A stretch of DNA of 64,000 bases from Salinimicrobium sp035607535. GTDB taxonomy: Bacteria > Bacteroidota > Bacteroidia > Flavobacteriales > Flavobacteriaceae. Positions within the stretch are counted from its first letter, which is position 1; each line of letters opens with the position of its first letter. The notes beneath the pieces are model-generated. The model ran no database searches. It saw only the letters and a list, made by a program, of their open reading frames with translations, and was not told where the DNA came from. The stretch is taken from NCBI RefSeq assembly GCF_035607535.1, contig NZ_JAYDZX010000011.1, positions 152,385 through 216,384 on the forward strand, written 5' to 3'. This document shows, piece by piece, positions 22,653 through 31,798 of the stretch. The position numbers and the translations under genes are program-made.

Positions 22653-25157
22653 ATGATCACGAGCATTAAGCGGCACCACTCAAGTGCCTTAATTTTTTCT
22701 TTAATTTTTCTCTTTTCCCTTTCTGCCTTTGCACAGGCACCGCGATATGAAGTTTCGGGCAAGGTCACCGATGAACAGGGAACTCCTTTGGAATATGCCA
22801 CAATCTCTTTCCAAAGCACCGCGGACCCTTCTAATGTGAATGGGGGAATTACAGATCCACAGGGAAATTTTTCTATAGAGGTACGGGAAGGGACCTATAA
22901 CATTACTGTTGAGTTCATTTCTTTTGAACCTAAAACTTTTTCTAACCGGCAAATCACCAGTGATGTAAATATGGGAACTATTGAGCTTGGGATGGCCGCA
23001 GGCGAGCTGGACGAAGTGGTCGTAACTGCAGAGACCACTCAGGTGGAAGTAAGATTAGACAAAAAGATCTACAATATAGGAAAAGACCTTACTACTGCAG
23101 GAGGAACTGTAGCCGATGCACTTAACAACGTTCCCTCTGTTGCAGTAGACATCAACGGGGGAATAAGCTTGAGAGGAAACGAGAATGTTCGAATCCTTAT
23201 TAATGGAAAACCTTCAGCCATGGCAGGTTTTGGGAGCACTGATGTTCTCGCGCAGCTACCTGCAGATGCCATTGAAAGAGTGGAGGTGATCACCTCTCCA
23301 TCAGCCAGGTATGATGCAGAAGGAACTGCAGGTATTCTAAACATCATCCTGCGAAAGGAAAAGACTCTCGGCTTTAATGGTTCTGTCAACCTCAACGTGG
23401 GATATCCCGACAATGCCGGGATTTCAACAAATGTTAACCTGAGAACCGATAAATTTAACATTTTCAATACCACAGGCTATAGGTACTTTGACGCACCGGG
23501 GAATGGATATTTTGATACCCGCTTCAACGAAAACAGCGCCGTATTTTTTGACCGCATAATTGAGGATAGAAATATTGAACGAATTAACCGGGGCTTCAAT
23601 ACCAATCTTGGAATTGAATATTACATCACAGATCGCTCCTCTCTAACCGCTACAGCTTTTTACAGAACGGGGGAAGATGAAGATCTCACTACGAATGTTA
23701 CTACGAATTTCCTGGATGGATCTGAAGTATATGGAACCACCAGGAGAGAAAACCAGATGGAAGAGGATAACAGTTACCAGTTCTCTCTTAATTACATGAA
23801 CCGTTTTAATGATAGCGGACATCAGTTAACTGCTGATATTCAAATTGAGCGGGATGAAGAAGTTCAAACAACCTCAATTAATGAAGAGGAGGATTTCAAT
23901 GACATCGCCTATGAGAATTTCCTTTATGCAGAACATATTGATCAGACAGAAACTCAAAACGAGTATTTAATTCAGGCAGATTATGTACTGCCATTTGGGG
24001 AAGACTCTCAGTTTGAGGCAGGTTACCGCGGAAATTTTGAAAATGAAGTTACAGATTACGATTTGTTTCAACAGGAAGAAGATGGTGGCGAGCTTCAATA
24101 TGACGAGGAATTGAGTAATGTTTTTGATTATACAGAAAATGTGCAGGCTCTTTATTCTCAATATGGTACCAAGCTGGGAGATTTTTCTTTTCTACTGGGA
24201 CTTCGTTTGGAGTACACCAACTTAAAAGGAGAAATCGAATCTGAATTAACAGAGGAGCAATTGAGAGAGGTCTTTGGCTTTCCTATCGATACAAGTTTTG
24301 ACAATGATTATTTAGGTTTTTTCCCAACAGTCAACGTTATTTACGAGATCGCTGAAACAGAAAATATTACTCTGGGCTACAATAGAAGAATAAACAGGCC
24401 GAGAGGCTGGTTCATTAACCCTTTCCCTTCCCGCAGCAGTACCAATAACATTTTCCAGGGAAATCCTAACCTACAGCCTGCTTTTTCAAATGCTTTTGAT
24501 CTTGGGTATCTTAAAAGGTGGGATAAGCTTACTTTGACCTCTTCCGTCTACTATCAAAGAGAAACTGATGCTTTTGAGAGAATTGAACAAAATGTGGAGG
24601 GAAGTAACGTGATAAGAACCATTCCTGTGAATCTCTCCAGCAATGAACGAACAGGAGCCGAACTCGGTCTCTTATACAATCCTGCAAAATGGTTAAGACT
24701 TAATGGAAGTTTCAACTATTTCAACTTTAAAACTGAAGGAGAATTTGATGGAGAAGATTACAATGCAGAAAATTCCAGTTACTTTGCCAGGTTTAGTTCT
24801 AAGGTAACTCTTCCGGCGAAAATAGACTGGCAAACAAATGCATTTTACAGAGGTGCTTCTGAAGGGGTGCAGGGAACCACAGACGGTCTTTTATCTATAG
24901 ATGTGGCGCTAAGTAAGGAACTGTTTAAGGAGAATGCTACCTTGTCGTTTAACGTAAGAGATCTTTTAAATTCGAGGAAAAGGGAAACCTTTACCACCAC
25001 AAATACTTATGAAAGGTATAGTGAGTTCCAGTGGAGACAGCGTTCCTTTAATCTTTCATTCATTTACAGGTTCAACCAACAACGCCGCGACCAGCAAAGA
25101 CAACAAAGAAGAGACGCCAATGCAGGTGATATGGATGACGAAGGAGGAGAATTTTAA
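22653..25157 (+). CDS. Outer-membrane beta-barrel receptor with carboxypeptidase-like N-terminal domain
   Basis: An 834-residue outer-membrane protein. A signal peptide ends near SAFAQ (about 28). Residues 32-120 form a CarboxypepD_reg-like beta-sandwich (YEVSGKVTDEQGTPLEYATI), residues of about 125-225 a plug (GGTVADALNNVPSVAVDI, ASPSARYDAEGTAGILNIIL-like), and the rest a beta-barrel of the OMP_b-brl_3 type. The C-terminus is unusual: a Gln/Arg/Asp-rich tail (RRDQQRQQRRDAN) after the last strand. No SusD partner is adjacent, so it is not a polysaccharide-utilisation pair. Substrate unknown; TonB-dependent uptake of a small molecule is inferred. It has its own terminator. Confidence 0.9.
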   Translation: MITSIKRHHSSALIFSLIFLFSLSAFAQAPRYEVSGKVTDEQGTPLEYATISFQSTADPSNVNGGITDPQGNFSIEVREGTYNITVEFISFEPKTFSNRQITSDVNMGTIELGMAAGELDEVVVTAETTQVEVRLDKKIYNIGKDLTTAGGTVADALNNVPSVAVDINGGISLRGNENVRILINGKPSAMAGFGSTDVLAQLPADAIERVEVITSPSARYDAEGTAGILNIILRKEKTLGFNGSVNLNVGYPDNAGISTNVNLRTDKFNIFNTTGYRYFDAPGNGYFDTRFNENSAVFFDRIIEDRNIERINRGFNTNLGIEYYITDRSSLTATAFYRTGEDEDLTTNVTTNFLDGSEVYGTTRRENQMEEDNSYQFSLNYMNRFNDSGHQLTADIQIERDEEVQTTSINEEEDFNDIAYENFLYAEHIDQTETQNEYLIQADYVLPFGEDSQFEAGYRGNFENEVTDYDLFQQEEDGGELQYDEELSNVFDYTENVQALYSQYGTKLGDFSFLLGLRLEYTNLKGEIESELTEEQLREVFGFPIDTSFDNDYLGFFPTVNVIYEIAETENITLGYNRRINRPRGWFINPFPSRSSTNNIFQGNPNLQPAFSNAFDLGYLKRWDKLTLTSSVYYQRETDAFERIEQNVEGSNVIRTIPVNLSSNERTGAELGLLYNPAKWLRLNGSFNYFNFKTEGEFDGEDYNAENSSYFARFSSKVTLPAKIDWQTNAFYRGASEGVQGTTDGLLSIDVALSKELFKENATLSFNVRDLLNSRKRETFTTTNTYERYSEFQWRQRSFNLSFIYRFNQQRRDQQRQQRRDANAGDMDDEGGEF

Positions 25158-25171
25158 ATCCTAAAAGCTAT

Positions 25172-25215
25172 ATAAAATAATAAGAGCCGTCGGTCGACGG
25201 CTCTTATTATTTTAT
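25172..25215. terminator. Bidirectional terminator with 21-bp perfect stem
   Basis: Arms 25172-25192 and 25195-25215 are perfect complements; the GC core AGAGCCGTCG is flanked by A/T stretches that serve as U-tracts either way. It stands between the convergent receptor and small membrane-protein genes. Confidence 0.95.
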
Positions 25216-25241
25216 ACTTGTCTACAATTTGAATTTTTGCC

Positions 25242-25268
25242 AAAAAAAAAGGACTAATGTCCTTTTTT
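25242..25268 (-). terminator. Terminator overlapping the stop codon of the small membrane protein gene
   Basis: AAAAAAGGAC (25245-25254) and GTCCTTTTTT (25259-25268) form a 10-bp stem with a TAAT loop; the A-run from 25242 gives the U-tract on the minus strand. The arm overlaps the stop codon at 25267-25269. Confidence 0.75.
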
Positions 25269-25440
25269 AAGCTTTTTCTCTTTCGAGGCGTTTCTTTTCT
25301 TTCCTTTCGTCAAGCATCTCTTTTACTGCACCACCAATCCAGTAAGGGATAATTGCAGTCAAGAATAACATTACCCAAAATCCGATAAGTAGAATTATAA
25401 GGAAAGCTAAGAAGCCCAGATATTGATCAAATTCAAACAT
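25267..25440 (-). CDS. Small single-pass membrane protein
   Basis: A 57-residue protein starting MFEFDQYLGF. One long hydrophobic segment (about 10-38) is followed by a highly charged, basic helix ending in ERKEKKRLEREKA, so the C-terminus should face the cytosol. The start was set at 25440 because an exact TAnnTTTG box (25466-25473) lies inside the longer frame. I recognise no family. Small membrane proteins of this build often bind larger complexes or membranes, but nothing nearby hints at a partner; fumarase is divergent. Confidence 0.7.
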   Translation of the reverse strand: MFEFDQYLGFLAFLIILLIGFWVMLFLTAIIPYWIGGAVKEMLDERKEKKRLEREKA

Positions 25441-25465
25441 GTTTCCTATTTTATTGAATCTTTGC

Positions 25466-25473
25466 CAAAGATA
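25466..25473 (-). promoter_or_regulatory. -7 box of the small membrane protein gene
   Basis: TATCTTTG on the minus strand matches TAnnTTTG, 26 nt before the ATG at 25440. Confidence 0.6.
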
Positions 25474-25604
25474 GAAACTCTGGGAAGTTATCGCAAAAGT
25501 TTTTATTTTATTTTTCTCCAACTCCCAGATTAATACTCCCTGAAATAATTCGGGAAAAGCCCAATTTTGTTCCTTTTAAAGGTGTATAGATTTTAGCGAA
25601 AATG

Positions 25605-25612
25605 TAAATTTG
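25605..25612 (+). promoter_or_regulatory. -7 box of fumC
   Basis: TAAATTTG matches TAnnTTTG, 19 nt before the fumC ATG. No convincing -33 element at the usual distance. Confidence 0.55.
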
Positions 25613-25631
25613 TAGTAAATCAATTTACATC

Positions 25632-27029
25632 ATGGACTACAGAATTGAAAAAGATACCATGGGGGAAGTAAAAGTCCCCTCAGATAAACTATGGGGAGCC
25701 CAGACTGAACGCTCCAGAAATAACTTCAAAATTGGCGCTCCGGGATCTATGCCTCTGGAGATCATCTACGGCTTTGCATACCTAAAGAAAGCTGCCGCTT
25801 TTACAAATTGCGAACTAGGGGTACTGCCGGTGGATAAAAGAGATCTTATTGCACAAGTCTGTGATGAGATACTGGAGGGGAAGCATGATGATCAATTTCC
25901 ACTGGTAATTTGGCAAACAGGAAGCGGAACCCAGAGCAATATGAACCTCAATGAGGTGATCGCCAACCGCGCCCAGCAATTGGCAGGAAGAACTATAGGG
26001 GAAGGAGAAAAAGTACTTTCCCCCAATGATGATGTGAACAAATCCCAATCTTCAAATGATACTTTCCCTACAGGGATGCACATCGCAGTTTATAAGAAAA
26101 TTGTGGAAGTCACCATTCCTGGAGTAAGACAACTTCGCAATACTCTGAAGAAAAAATCAGATCAATTCAAGGATGTAGTAAAAATAGGGCGTACCCATTT
26201 CATGGATGCCACTCCCCTCACCCTTGGGCAGGAGTTTAGCGGTTATGTTTCTCAGCTGGACCATGGTCTTAATGCCCTGGAAAACACTTTACCACACCTT
26301 TCTGAACTGGCCCTGGGAGGAACAGCAGTAGGTACAGGATTAAATACCCCAAAGGGTTATTCTAAACGCGTAGCCGAGTTCATAGCAAAATTCACCGAAC
26401 TGCCTTTCGTTTCGGCACCTAATAAATTCGAAGCTCTTGCCGCTCATGATGCTTTCGTGGAAACCCACGGAGCTTTAAAAACTCTGGCAGTATCTCTTAA
26501 CAAGATCGCCAATGACGTACGTATGTTGGCTTCGGGTCCCAGAAGTGGAATTGGGGAAATCTTTATTCCTGCAAATGAACCCGGTTCTTCTATTATGCCA
26601 GGAAAGGTGAACCCTACCCAGGTAGAAGCCCTTACAATGGTTTGTGCCCAGGTGATTGGTAATGATGTTACTATCAACGTGGGAGGAATGCAGGGACAGT
26701 TTGAGCTCAATGTGTTTAAACCTGTAATGGCTGCAAACATTCTTCAAAGCGCACAATTATTGGGAGATGCCTGCGCTTCTTTCGATGAGCATTGCGCCGT
26801 TGGAATTGAACCAAACAAGCCAAGAATACAGGAGTTATTGAACAATTCCCTTATGCTGGTAACAGCTCTCAACACCAGGATTGGTTACTATAAAGCGGCA
26901 GAGATCGCCAATACAGCTCATCAAAATGGAACTACTCTAAAGGAAGAGGCAGTGAATCTGGGCTATGTTACAGCCGAACAATTTGATGAATGGGTAAAAC
27001 CAAAAGATATGGTTGGAGGATTGAAGTAA
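25632..27029 (+). CDS. fumC: Class II fumarate hydratase
   Basis: A 465-residue iron-independent fumarase that interconverts fumarate and malate in the TCA cycle. It opens with YRIEKDTMGEVKVP, has the substrate loop TGSGTQSNMN, and the fumarase/aspartase signature GSSIMPGKVNPTQ, which holds the catalytic Ser loop. HTHF-type residues are seen in IGRTHFMDATPLTLGQE. Length is normal. It is a single gene between its own promoter and terminator. Aspartase is less likely because GRTHFMDATP is the fumarase form. Confidence 0.95.
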   Translation: MDYRIEKDTMGEVKVPSDKLWGAQTERSRNNFKIGAPGSMPLEIIYGFAYLKKAAAFTNCELGVLPVDKRDLIAQVCDEILEGKHDDQFPLVIWQTGSGTQSNMNLNEVIANRAQQLAGRTIGEGEKVLSPNDDVNKSQSSNDTFPTGMHIAVYKKIVEVTIPGVRQLRNTLKKKSDQFKDVVKIGRTHFMDATPLTLGQEFSGYVSQLDHGLNALENTLPHLSELALGGTAVGTGLNTPKGYSKRVAEFIAKFTELPFVSAPNKFEALAAHDAFVETHGALKTLAVSLNKIANDVRMLASGPRSGIGEIFIPANEPGSSIMPGKVNPTQVEALTMVCAQVIGNDVTINVGGMQGQFELNVFKPVMAANILQSAQLLGDACASFDEHCAVGIEPNKPRIQELLNNSLMLVTALNTRIGYYKAAEIANTAHQNGTTLKEEAVNLGYVTAEQFDEWVKPKDMVGGLK

Positions 27030-27048
27030 GCACCTAAATTACCTTACC

Positions 27049-27088
27049 AAAAGGTCTCCAAAAAGGATGTTTTTGGAGACCTTTTATT
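27049..27088 (+). terminator. fumC terminator
   Basis: A 16-bp perfect stem (27049-27064 / 27070-27085) with loop GGATG, flanked by A- and T-rich ends, so it may also work in reverse. Confidence 0.92.
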
Positions 27089-27165
27089 TTTTGCATTTAG
27101 CGCCCTATGCTTTCTTAATATTTTAAATAAAAAACATAATTTCGCAGCCATATCCCCTACCAATA

Positions 27166-27567
27166 ATGATAAAGAAAGTTCAACTGGACTGCGGAGTCAT
27201 CTGGGTTCACGACAGAATTCTCGTAAATGAGATGAATGAAGGCGCTCTACTTGACGTGCAGACCAATAGAGAGATCTTACAAATAGGTTGCAACAACTTC
27301 GGTAAAGAATTTTTCGGGTACATTTCCCACAGGATCAATTCGTATGCAGTAAACCCAATGGTTTACCGGGAATCTGCAGAACATCCACAGCTCAAAGCCA
27401 TTGCAGTTGTTTCAGAAAATAAACAGGTGCGCGAAACTGCCCGCCTGGAACAGCAGTTCTATACTAACAAGAACTCCTTCGGGATCTTTAGCTCCCTCGA
27501 AGAGGCGAAAGATTGGATGAATGAGCAGATCAACAGCTATTCAAAAGCAAATTCCTTAAGCGAATAG
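27166..27567 (+). CDS. SpoIIAA/STAS-like hypothetical protein
   Basis: A 133-residue soluble protein. The middle has GYISHRINSYAVNPMVY, followed by a strand with AIAVVSENK and an acidic-aromatic C-terminal helix (FSSLEEAKDWMNEQI). This resembles the SpoIIAA-like (STAS-related) fold found in many Bacteroidota. The protein at 54929 shares the same layout: (Y)-(I/L)-S-x-R-(I/V)-N-x-Y-x-V-N-P, then VVS, then IF-x-x-LE-x-A-x-x-W. The two are therefore paralogues. Function is unknown. Its last 31 bp overlap the convergent hutH. Confidence 0.75.
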   Translation: MIKKVQLDCGVIWVHDRILVNEMNEGALLDVQTNREILQIGCNNFGKEFFGYISHRINSYAVNPMVYRESAEHPQLKAIAVVSENKQVRETARLEQQFYTNKNSFGIFSSLEEAKDWMNEQINSYSKANSLSE

Positions 27568-29042
27568 GTTTCCAGGAATTTTTTCGCTTTTTGTATGAAG
27601 GGTGCCATAACCACATCCTCTTTCACCAGAGGCACCTCTTTGCGGAATTCGGTTATTAGTTTCTGAAGTACAGGGGATGTCTTGTATGGCCCCCTGTAAG
27701 AAAGGGCCTGTGAAGCATTGTAGAGTTCTATAGCCAATATCGTAGAGACATTTTCTACCACCTTTATTGCTTTTGTAGCAGCATTAGCTCCCATACTCAC
27801 GTGATCTTCCTGTCCATTTGATGATACGATAGAATCTACACTAGCCGGAGTACATAGCTGTTTGTTCTGACTAACTATACTCGCGGCCGTGTACTGCGGA
27901 ATCATAAAACCACTGTTCAAACCTGGTGCATCAACTAAAAACGCGGGACCTCTCAATCCCGAGACCAGTTGGTATATCCTTCTTTCTGAAATATTTCCAA
28001 GTTCGGCCATAGCAATAGCTAAATAATCCAGCGACAATGCGAGTGGCTGCCCGTGAAAGTTCCCTCCGGAAATCACCTTGTCGGCATCCACAAAAATATT
28101 GGGATTATCTGTGACCGAATTGATCTCGGTCTTGAAACATTTGTAGACAAAATCCAGAGTATCCTTGCTGGCACCATGAACCTGCGGTATACACCTGAAG
28201 GAATAAGGATCCTGAACATTTTGCTTTACCTGCTTTGCGATCTCACTTCCGGCAAGGATCTTTCTGATCCTTTCGGCCGTTTTGATCTGCCCCCTGTGCG
28301 GCCTTACGAGGTGCACCAGCTCATCAAAAGGGGAAGTATTGCAATCGTAGGCATCAACAGATAAGGCGCCAATGATATCGGCCCACATGGATAATCTGCC
28401 AGACCTTATAAGAGCATGCACCCCATGAGCGCTCATAAACTGAGTTCCGTTGAGAAGTGCCAGCCCCTCTTTGGATTGAAGAGTTATTGGTCTCCACCCG
28501 AATTTCTCAAGCATTTCTTCGGAAGAGATCACCTCGCCCTCATGATATACTTCACCCTTACCTATTAAAGGAAGTGACAAATGAGCCAAAGGTGCCAGAT
28601 CCCCTGAAGCCCCTAATGAACCCTGGGAATAAACCACCGGAAGAATATCTTCATTATAGAATTCGATCAACCTGTTCACTGTCTTTAGAGAAACTCCTGA
28701 GTGCCCGTAGCTCAAAGATTGTATCTTAAGCAGGAGCATTAATCTTACAATTGGTTTTGAAACCTTTTCACCTGTGCCGCAGGCATGGGACATTACCAGG
28801 TTTTCCTGGAGCTTTGTTAGGTTTTCAGAAGATATCTTCACATTACACAGCGACCCAAATCCTGTATTGATCCCGTAGACAGGAGTTTTATTCTCCTTCA
28901 TCTTATCATCAAGATATTTCCTCGCCTTTTCAATATTGTATATTGCTTCCTCGCTAAGGGCCAGGCTTTTTTTGTTTTCTATGATCTCCCTTATCTCTTC
29001 AATATCAAGAACAGAAGAACTTATATAGTGACAATCTCTCAT
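27537..29042 (-). CDS. hutH: Histidine ammonia-lyase
   Basis: A 501-residue enzyme that deaminates histidine to urocanate, using the MIO cofactor formed from Ala145-Ser146-Gly147 in GSLGASGDLAPL. Active-site Tyr57 is in PVYGINTGFG. Other family segments are QDPYSFRCIPQVHG and SSNGQEDHVSMGANAA. Length is normal. It starts one base into the stop of the upstream nnr gene, so the two are coupled. No other hut genes are present, so histidine catabolism may be completed elsewhere; an aromatic amino-acid ammonia-lyase is a weaker alternative. Confidence 0.93.
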   Translation of the reverse strand: MRDCHYISSSVLDIEEIREIIENKKSLALSEEAIYNIEKARKYLDDKMKENKTPVYGINTGFGSLCNVKISSENLTKLQENLVMSHACGTGEKVSKPIVRLMLLLKIQSLSYGHSGVSLKTVNRLIEFYNEDILPVVYSQGSLGASGDLAPLAHLSLPLIGKGEVYHEGEVISSEEMLEKFGWRPITLQSKEGLALLNGTQFMSAHGVHALIRSGRLSMWADIIGALSVDAYDCNTSPFDELVHLVRPHRGQIKTAERIRKILAGSEIAKQVKQNVQDPYSFRCIPQVHGASKDTLDFVYKCFKTEINSVTDNPNIFVDADKVISGGNFHGQPLALSLDYLAIAMAELGNISERRIYQLVSGLRGPAFLVDAPGLNSGFMIPQYTAASIVSQNKQLCTPASVDSIVSSNGQEDHVSMGANAATKAIKVVENVSTILAIELYNASQALSYRGPYKTSPVLQKLITEFRKEVPLVKEDVVMAPFIQKAKKFLETYSLKEFAFE

Positions 29043-30571
29043 TAGGAATTGTTGGTTTGTTTGGTTTCAAAAAGGTCAAAAATGGCCGCTCCTGTATTTT
29101 TTGCAATATCCCCAGCTACCACTCCTTCATAACTGAATTTTTCTGCGGCAAGGTCTCCTGCCTTTCCGTGCAGATAAGCCCCCAGCACTGCAGCCCGCAA
29201 GGAATCGTAGCCCTGACCGATAAGTGCTGTGATCACTCCCGTAAGGACATCACCGCTTCCTGCAGTTGCCATTCCGGGGTTTCCGGAGGTATTAATGAAC
29301 AGATCATTGGGTGTAACAACAAAGGTATAGGTGCCTTTTATAAGCACGATCACCTTATATTCTCTGGTAAAGGATTTTACTTTTTCCAGTTTTTCGAAAT
29401 CGTCTTTCCAGGAGCCTATCAACCGTTCGAGCTCTTTTGGGTGAGGCGTTAGAACACTTCCCTCCGGAATAAGCCTGAGCAATTCATTCTTTTTGGAAAG
29501 AATATTGAGCCCATCGGCATCTATGACCATTGGTTTTTTATTCATTTTAAGCAGCCGTTCAAAAGCTTCAATGGTTTCTTCCTTTGTCCCCACTCCTACT
29601 CCAAAGCCTATTACATCTGGATCAAGATCGAATTGAATATTTGTGAGAATTTCCTTGTGAGGATCTGTGATCACCATGGCTTCGGGTAATGCTGTTTGAA
29701 GTATATCGTAGCCGCACTTTGGGGAGTAGATGGTAACCAGTCCTGCACCGGCACGTAAGGCCGCAGTTGCTGCGAGACATACACTTCCAATTTTTCCATA
29801 GCTACCGCCAATGATAAGGGCATGACCATAATTTCCTTTATGGGAAAATCTTTGCCGCGGCCTGTAGAGTGCACGGGCTTCAGGTTTGGAAATCAGTTCG
29901 GCTACAGCCCCCGTCTGTTTTAAAAATCCAGCATCAAGGCCAATATCCAGGATTTGTAGATCTCCAACAAAGGGTGCAGTATCGGGCATGTAAAATGCCA
30001 TTTTTGGCACCTGAAAAGTTATAGTGTAGCTGGCCCTGATGATCGATTCCAGATCCTCAACAGCGGCATCGGCCATTAGACCCGAAGGCATATCTATTGC
30101 CAGAACAAAAGCACCCGATGCATTTATATGCCGCACCAGTCCTGCTACCCAATCTGGTAACGGCCGGTTCAATCCCACTCCGAATATGGCATCCACAACG
30201 AAATCACCATAATTGATCTCAGGGAACTCATCTTCAGATTTTAGCAGGACAGGCCATTTCTTGGTCCGGTTCTTTACCCGGTCATAGTTTATCAGAAAAT
30301 CCTGCGATCGCTGGTCACTGTAGTTCACAATGTAAATAGTGACGTCATAACCGGCTTCGATCAATTGTCTTCCCACTACCAGGCCGTCACCCCCATTGTT
30401 TCCTATTCCGCAGAAGATCTTAACAGGAATGGGCGCTCCCTGCAGGCGCTTATGGATCTCCTCAAAGACCTTAGTAGCTGCCCTTTCCATAAGTTCGTCG
30501 GAAGATATCCCCTGCTTTTCAATAGTCAGCTTATCGGCCTCCTTGACTTGTTTGGCACTAAGGATCTTCAT
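29042..30571 (-). CDS. nnr: Bifunctional NAD(P)H-hydrate epimerase / ADP-dependent dehydratase
   Basis: A 509-residue metabolite-repair enzyme that restores NADH and NADPH from their hydrates. The N-terminal YjeF_N epimerase (about 1-215) has CGIGNNGGDGLVVGRQL. The C-terminal ribokinase-like dehydratase (about 225-500) has HKGNYGHALIIGGSYGKIG, TPHPKELERL, and the anion-hole NPGMATAGSGDVLTG. Length is standard for the fused form. It lies first in a two-gene unit with hutH, and a matching -7 box is found upstream. The pairing with hutH has no known logic. Confidence 0.95.
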   Translation of the reverse strand: MKILSAKQVKEADKLTIEKQGISSDELMERAATKVFEEIHKRLQGAPIPVKIFCGIGNNGGDGLVVGRQLIEAGYDVTIYIVNYSDQRSQDFLINYDRVKNRTKKWPVLLKSEDEFPEINYGDFVVDAIFGVGLNRPLPDWVAGLVRHINASGAFVLAIDMPSGLMADAAVEDLESIIRASYTITFQVPKMAFYMPDTAPFVGDLQILDIGLDAGFLKQTGAVAELISKPEARALYRPRQRFSHKGNYGHALIIGGSYGKIGSVCLAATAALRAGAGLVTIYSPKCGYDILQTALPEAMVITDPHKEILTNIQFDLDPDVIGFGVGVGTKEETIEAFERLLKMNKKPMVIDADGLNILSKKNELLRLIPEGSVLTPHPKELERLIGSWKDDFEKLEKVKSFTREYKVIVLIKGTYTFVVTPNDLFINTSGNPGMATAGSGDVLTGVITALIGQGYDSLRAAVLGAYLHGKAGDLAAEKFSYEGVVAGDIAKNTGAAIFDLFETKQTNNS

Positions 30572-30596
30572 AGGGTGGTGCTTTTGAAAACTAATA

Positions 30597-30604
30597 CAAA
30601 TATA
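30597..30604 (-). promoter_or_regulatory. -7 box of nnr-hutH
   Basis: TATATTTG on the minus strand matches TAnnTTTG, 26 nt before the nnr ATG. Confidence 0.6.
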
Positions 30605-30687
30605 GAATTTCCTGCGGCCCTATCGTTTGCCCGACTTATTTCTGTTGAAAAATTATGCTTTAAACCCGCATTCCTTTCTGAAATTAA

Positions 30688-30695
30688 TAAATTTG
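30688..30695 (+). promoter_or_regulatory. -7 box of gcvT
   Basis: TAAATTTG matches TAnnTTTG, 17 nt before ATG 30713. It excludes longer upstream starts in the same frame. Confidence 0.6.
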
Positions 30696-30712
30696 CGCAA
30701 AATTTTATTCAA

Positions 30713-31795
30713 ATGAAGAATACTGCCCTTAGCTCTACTCATAAAGAACTTGGTGCCAAAATGGTACCTTTTGCAGGTTATAATATGCCTGTATCCTATG
30801 AAGGTGTAAATATTGAACACGAGACCGTGAGAAAAGCGGTTGGTGTTTTTGATGTATCCCATATGGGCGAATTCCTTATTACCGGAAAAAATGCCCTGGA
30901 TTTGATTCAGAAGATAAGTTCTAATGATGTCTCCAAACTAACAGATGGAAAGGCACAGTACAGTTGTATGCCAAACAACGAAGGTGGAATTGTAGACGAT
31001 CTTATCATTTACCGCTTTAATGAAGAGAAATACCTACTGGTGGTCAATGCCTCTAATATCGAGAAGGATTGGAACTGGATCTCTCAGCACAACAGCATGG
31101 ATGCAACTATGCGAGATCTTTCCGATGAATATTCGCTCCTGGCTATACAGGGGCCTAAGGCTGCCGAAGCTATGCAGTCTCTTACCGACGTGAACCTTTC
31201 AGAAATAAAGTTCTACACCTTTAAAGTAGCTCCATTTGCCGGCGTGGAAAATGTCATCATATCGGCTACCGGATATACCGGAAGTGGCGGATTTGAGATC
31301 TACGTGAAGAACGAAGATGCCCAGCGGGTATGGGACCAGGTTTTTGAGGCTGGTGCAGACTACGGTATCAAACCCATTGGTCTTGCTGCGAGAGACACTC
31401 TGCGTCTTGAAATGGGATTCTGCCTTTACGGAAATGATATCGATGACACTACTTCCCCAATTGAAGCAGGTCTCGGCTGGATCACCAAATTCACTAAGGA
31501 CTTCGTAAATTCTGAAGCTTTAAAAGAGCAAAAAGAAAAGGGACCACAACGCAAACTCATTGGTTTTGAACTTGATGAGCGCGGAATTCCCCGCCAGGGA
31601 TATGAAATTGTAGATGATAATGGCAAGGTTATTGGCAACGTTACCTCAGGAACCATGTCTCCTTCTCTAGAAAAAGGGATTGGAATGGGCTATGTTCCTG
31701 TAGAGTATGCCACCCCGGGAAGTAAAATTAATATTCAGATACGCAAAAAAGCTCTTCCTGCTACAGTGGTAAAAATGCCATTTTATAAAGGATAG
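30713..31795 (+). CDS. gcvT: Glycine cleavage system aminomethyltransferase (T protein)
   Basis: A 360-residue tetrahydrofolate-dependent aminomethyltransferase that releases ammonia from the H protein and forms methylene-THF. It begins KNTALSSTHKELGAKMVPF and has the folate-binding segments VFDVSHMGEFLITG, YTGSGGFEIYV and LAARDTLRLEMGFCLYGND. The catalytic Asp is expected in the IDDTTSPIEAGLGW region or nearby. The frame is open for 348 bp upstream, but that stretch overlaps nnr and lies before the promoter. It leads a two-gene unit; gcvH and gcvP are not in the window. Confidence 0.95.
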   Translation: MKNTALSSTHKELGAKMVPFAGYNMPVSYEGVNIEHETVRKAVGVFDVSHMGEFLITGKNALDLIQKISSNDVSKLTDGKAQYSCMPNNEGGIVDDLIIYRFNEEKYLLVVNASNIEKDWNWISQHNSMDATMRDLSDEYSLLAIQGPKAAEAMQSLTDVNLSEIKFYTFKVAPFAGVENVIISATGYTGSGGFEIYVKNEDAQRVWDQVFEAGADYGIKPIGLAARDTLRLEMGFCLYGNDIDDTTSPIEAGLGWITKFTKDFVNSEALKEQKEKGPQRKLIGFELDERGIPRQGYEIVDDNGKVIGNVTSGTMSPSLEKGIGMGYVPVEYATPGSKINIQIRKKALPATVVKMPFYKG

Positions 31796-31798
31796 TTT

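Noticed and set aside
30365..30712. Longer N-terminus for gcvT
   Set aside because: The extension is antisense to nnr and upstream of the gcvT -7 box, and GcvT proteins start at the KNTALSSTHKEL-type segment.
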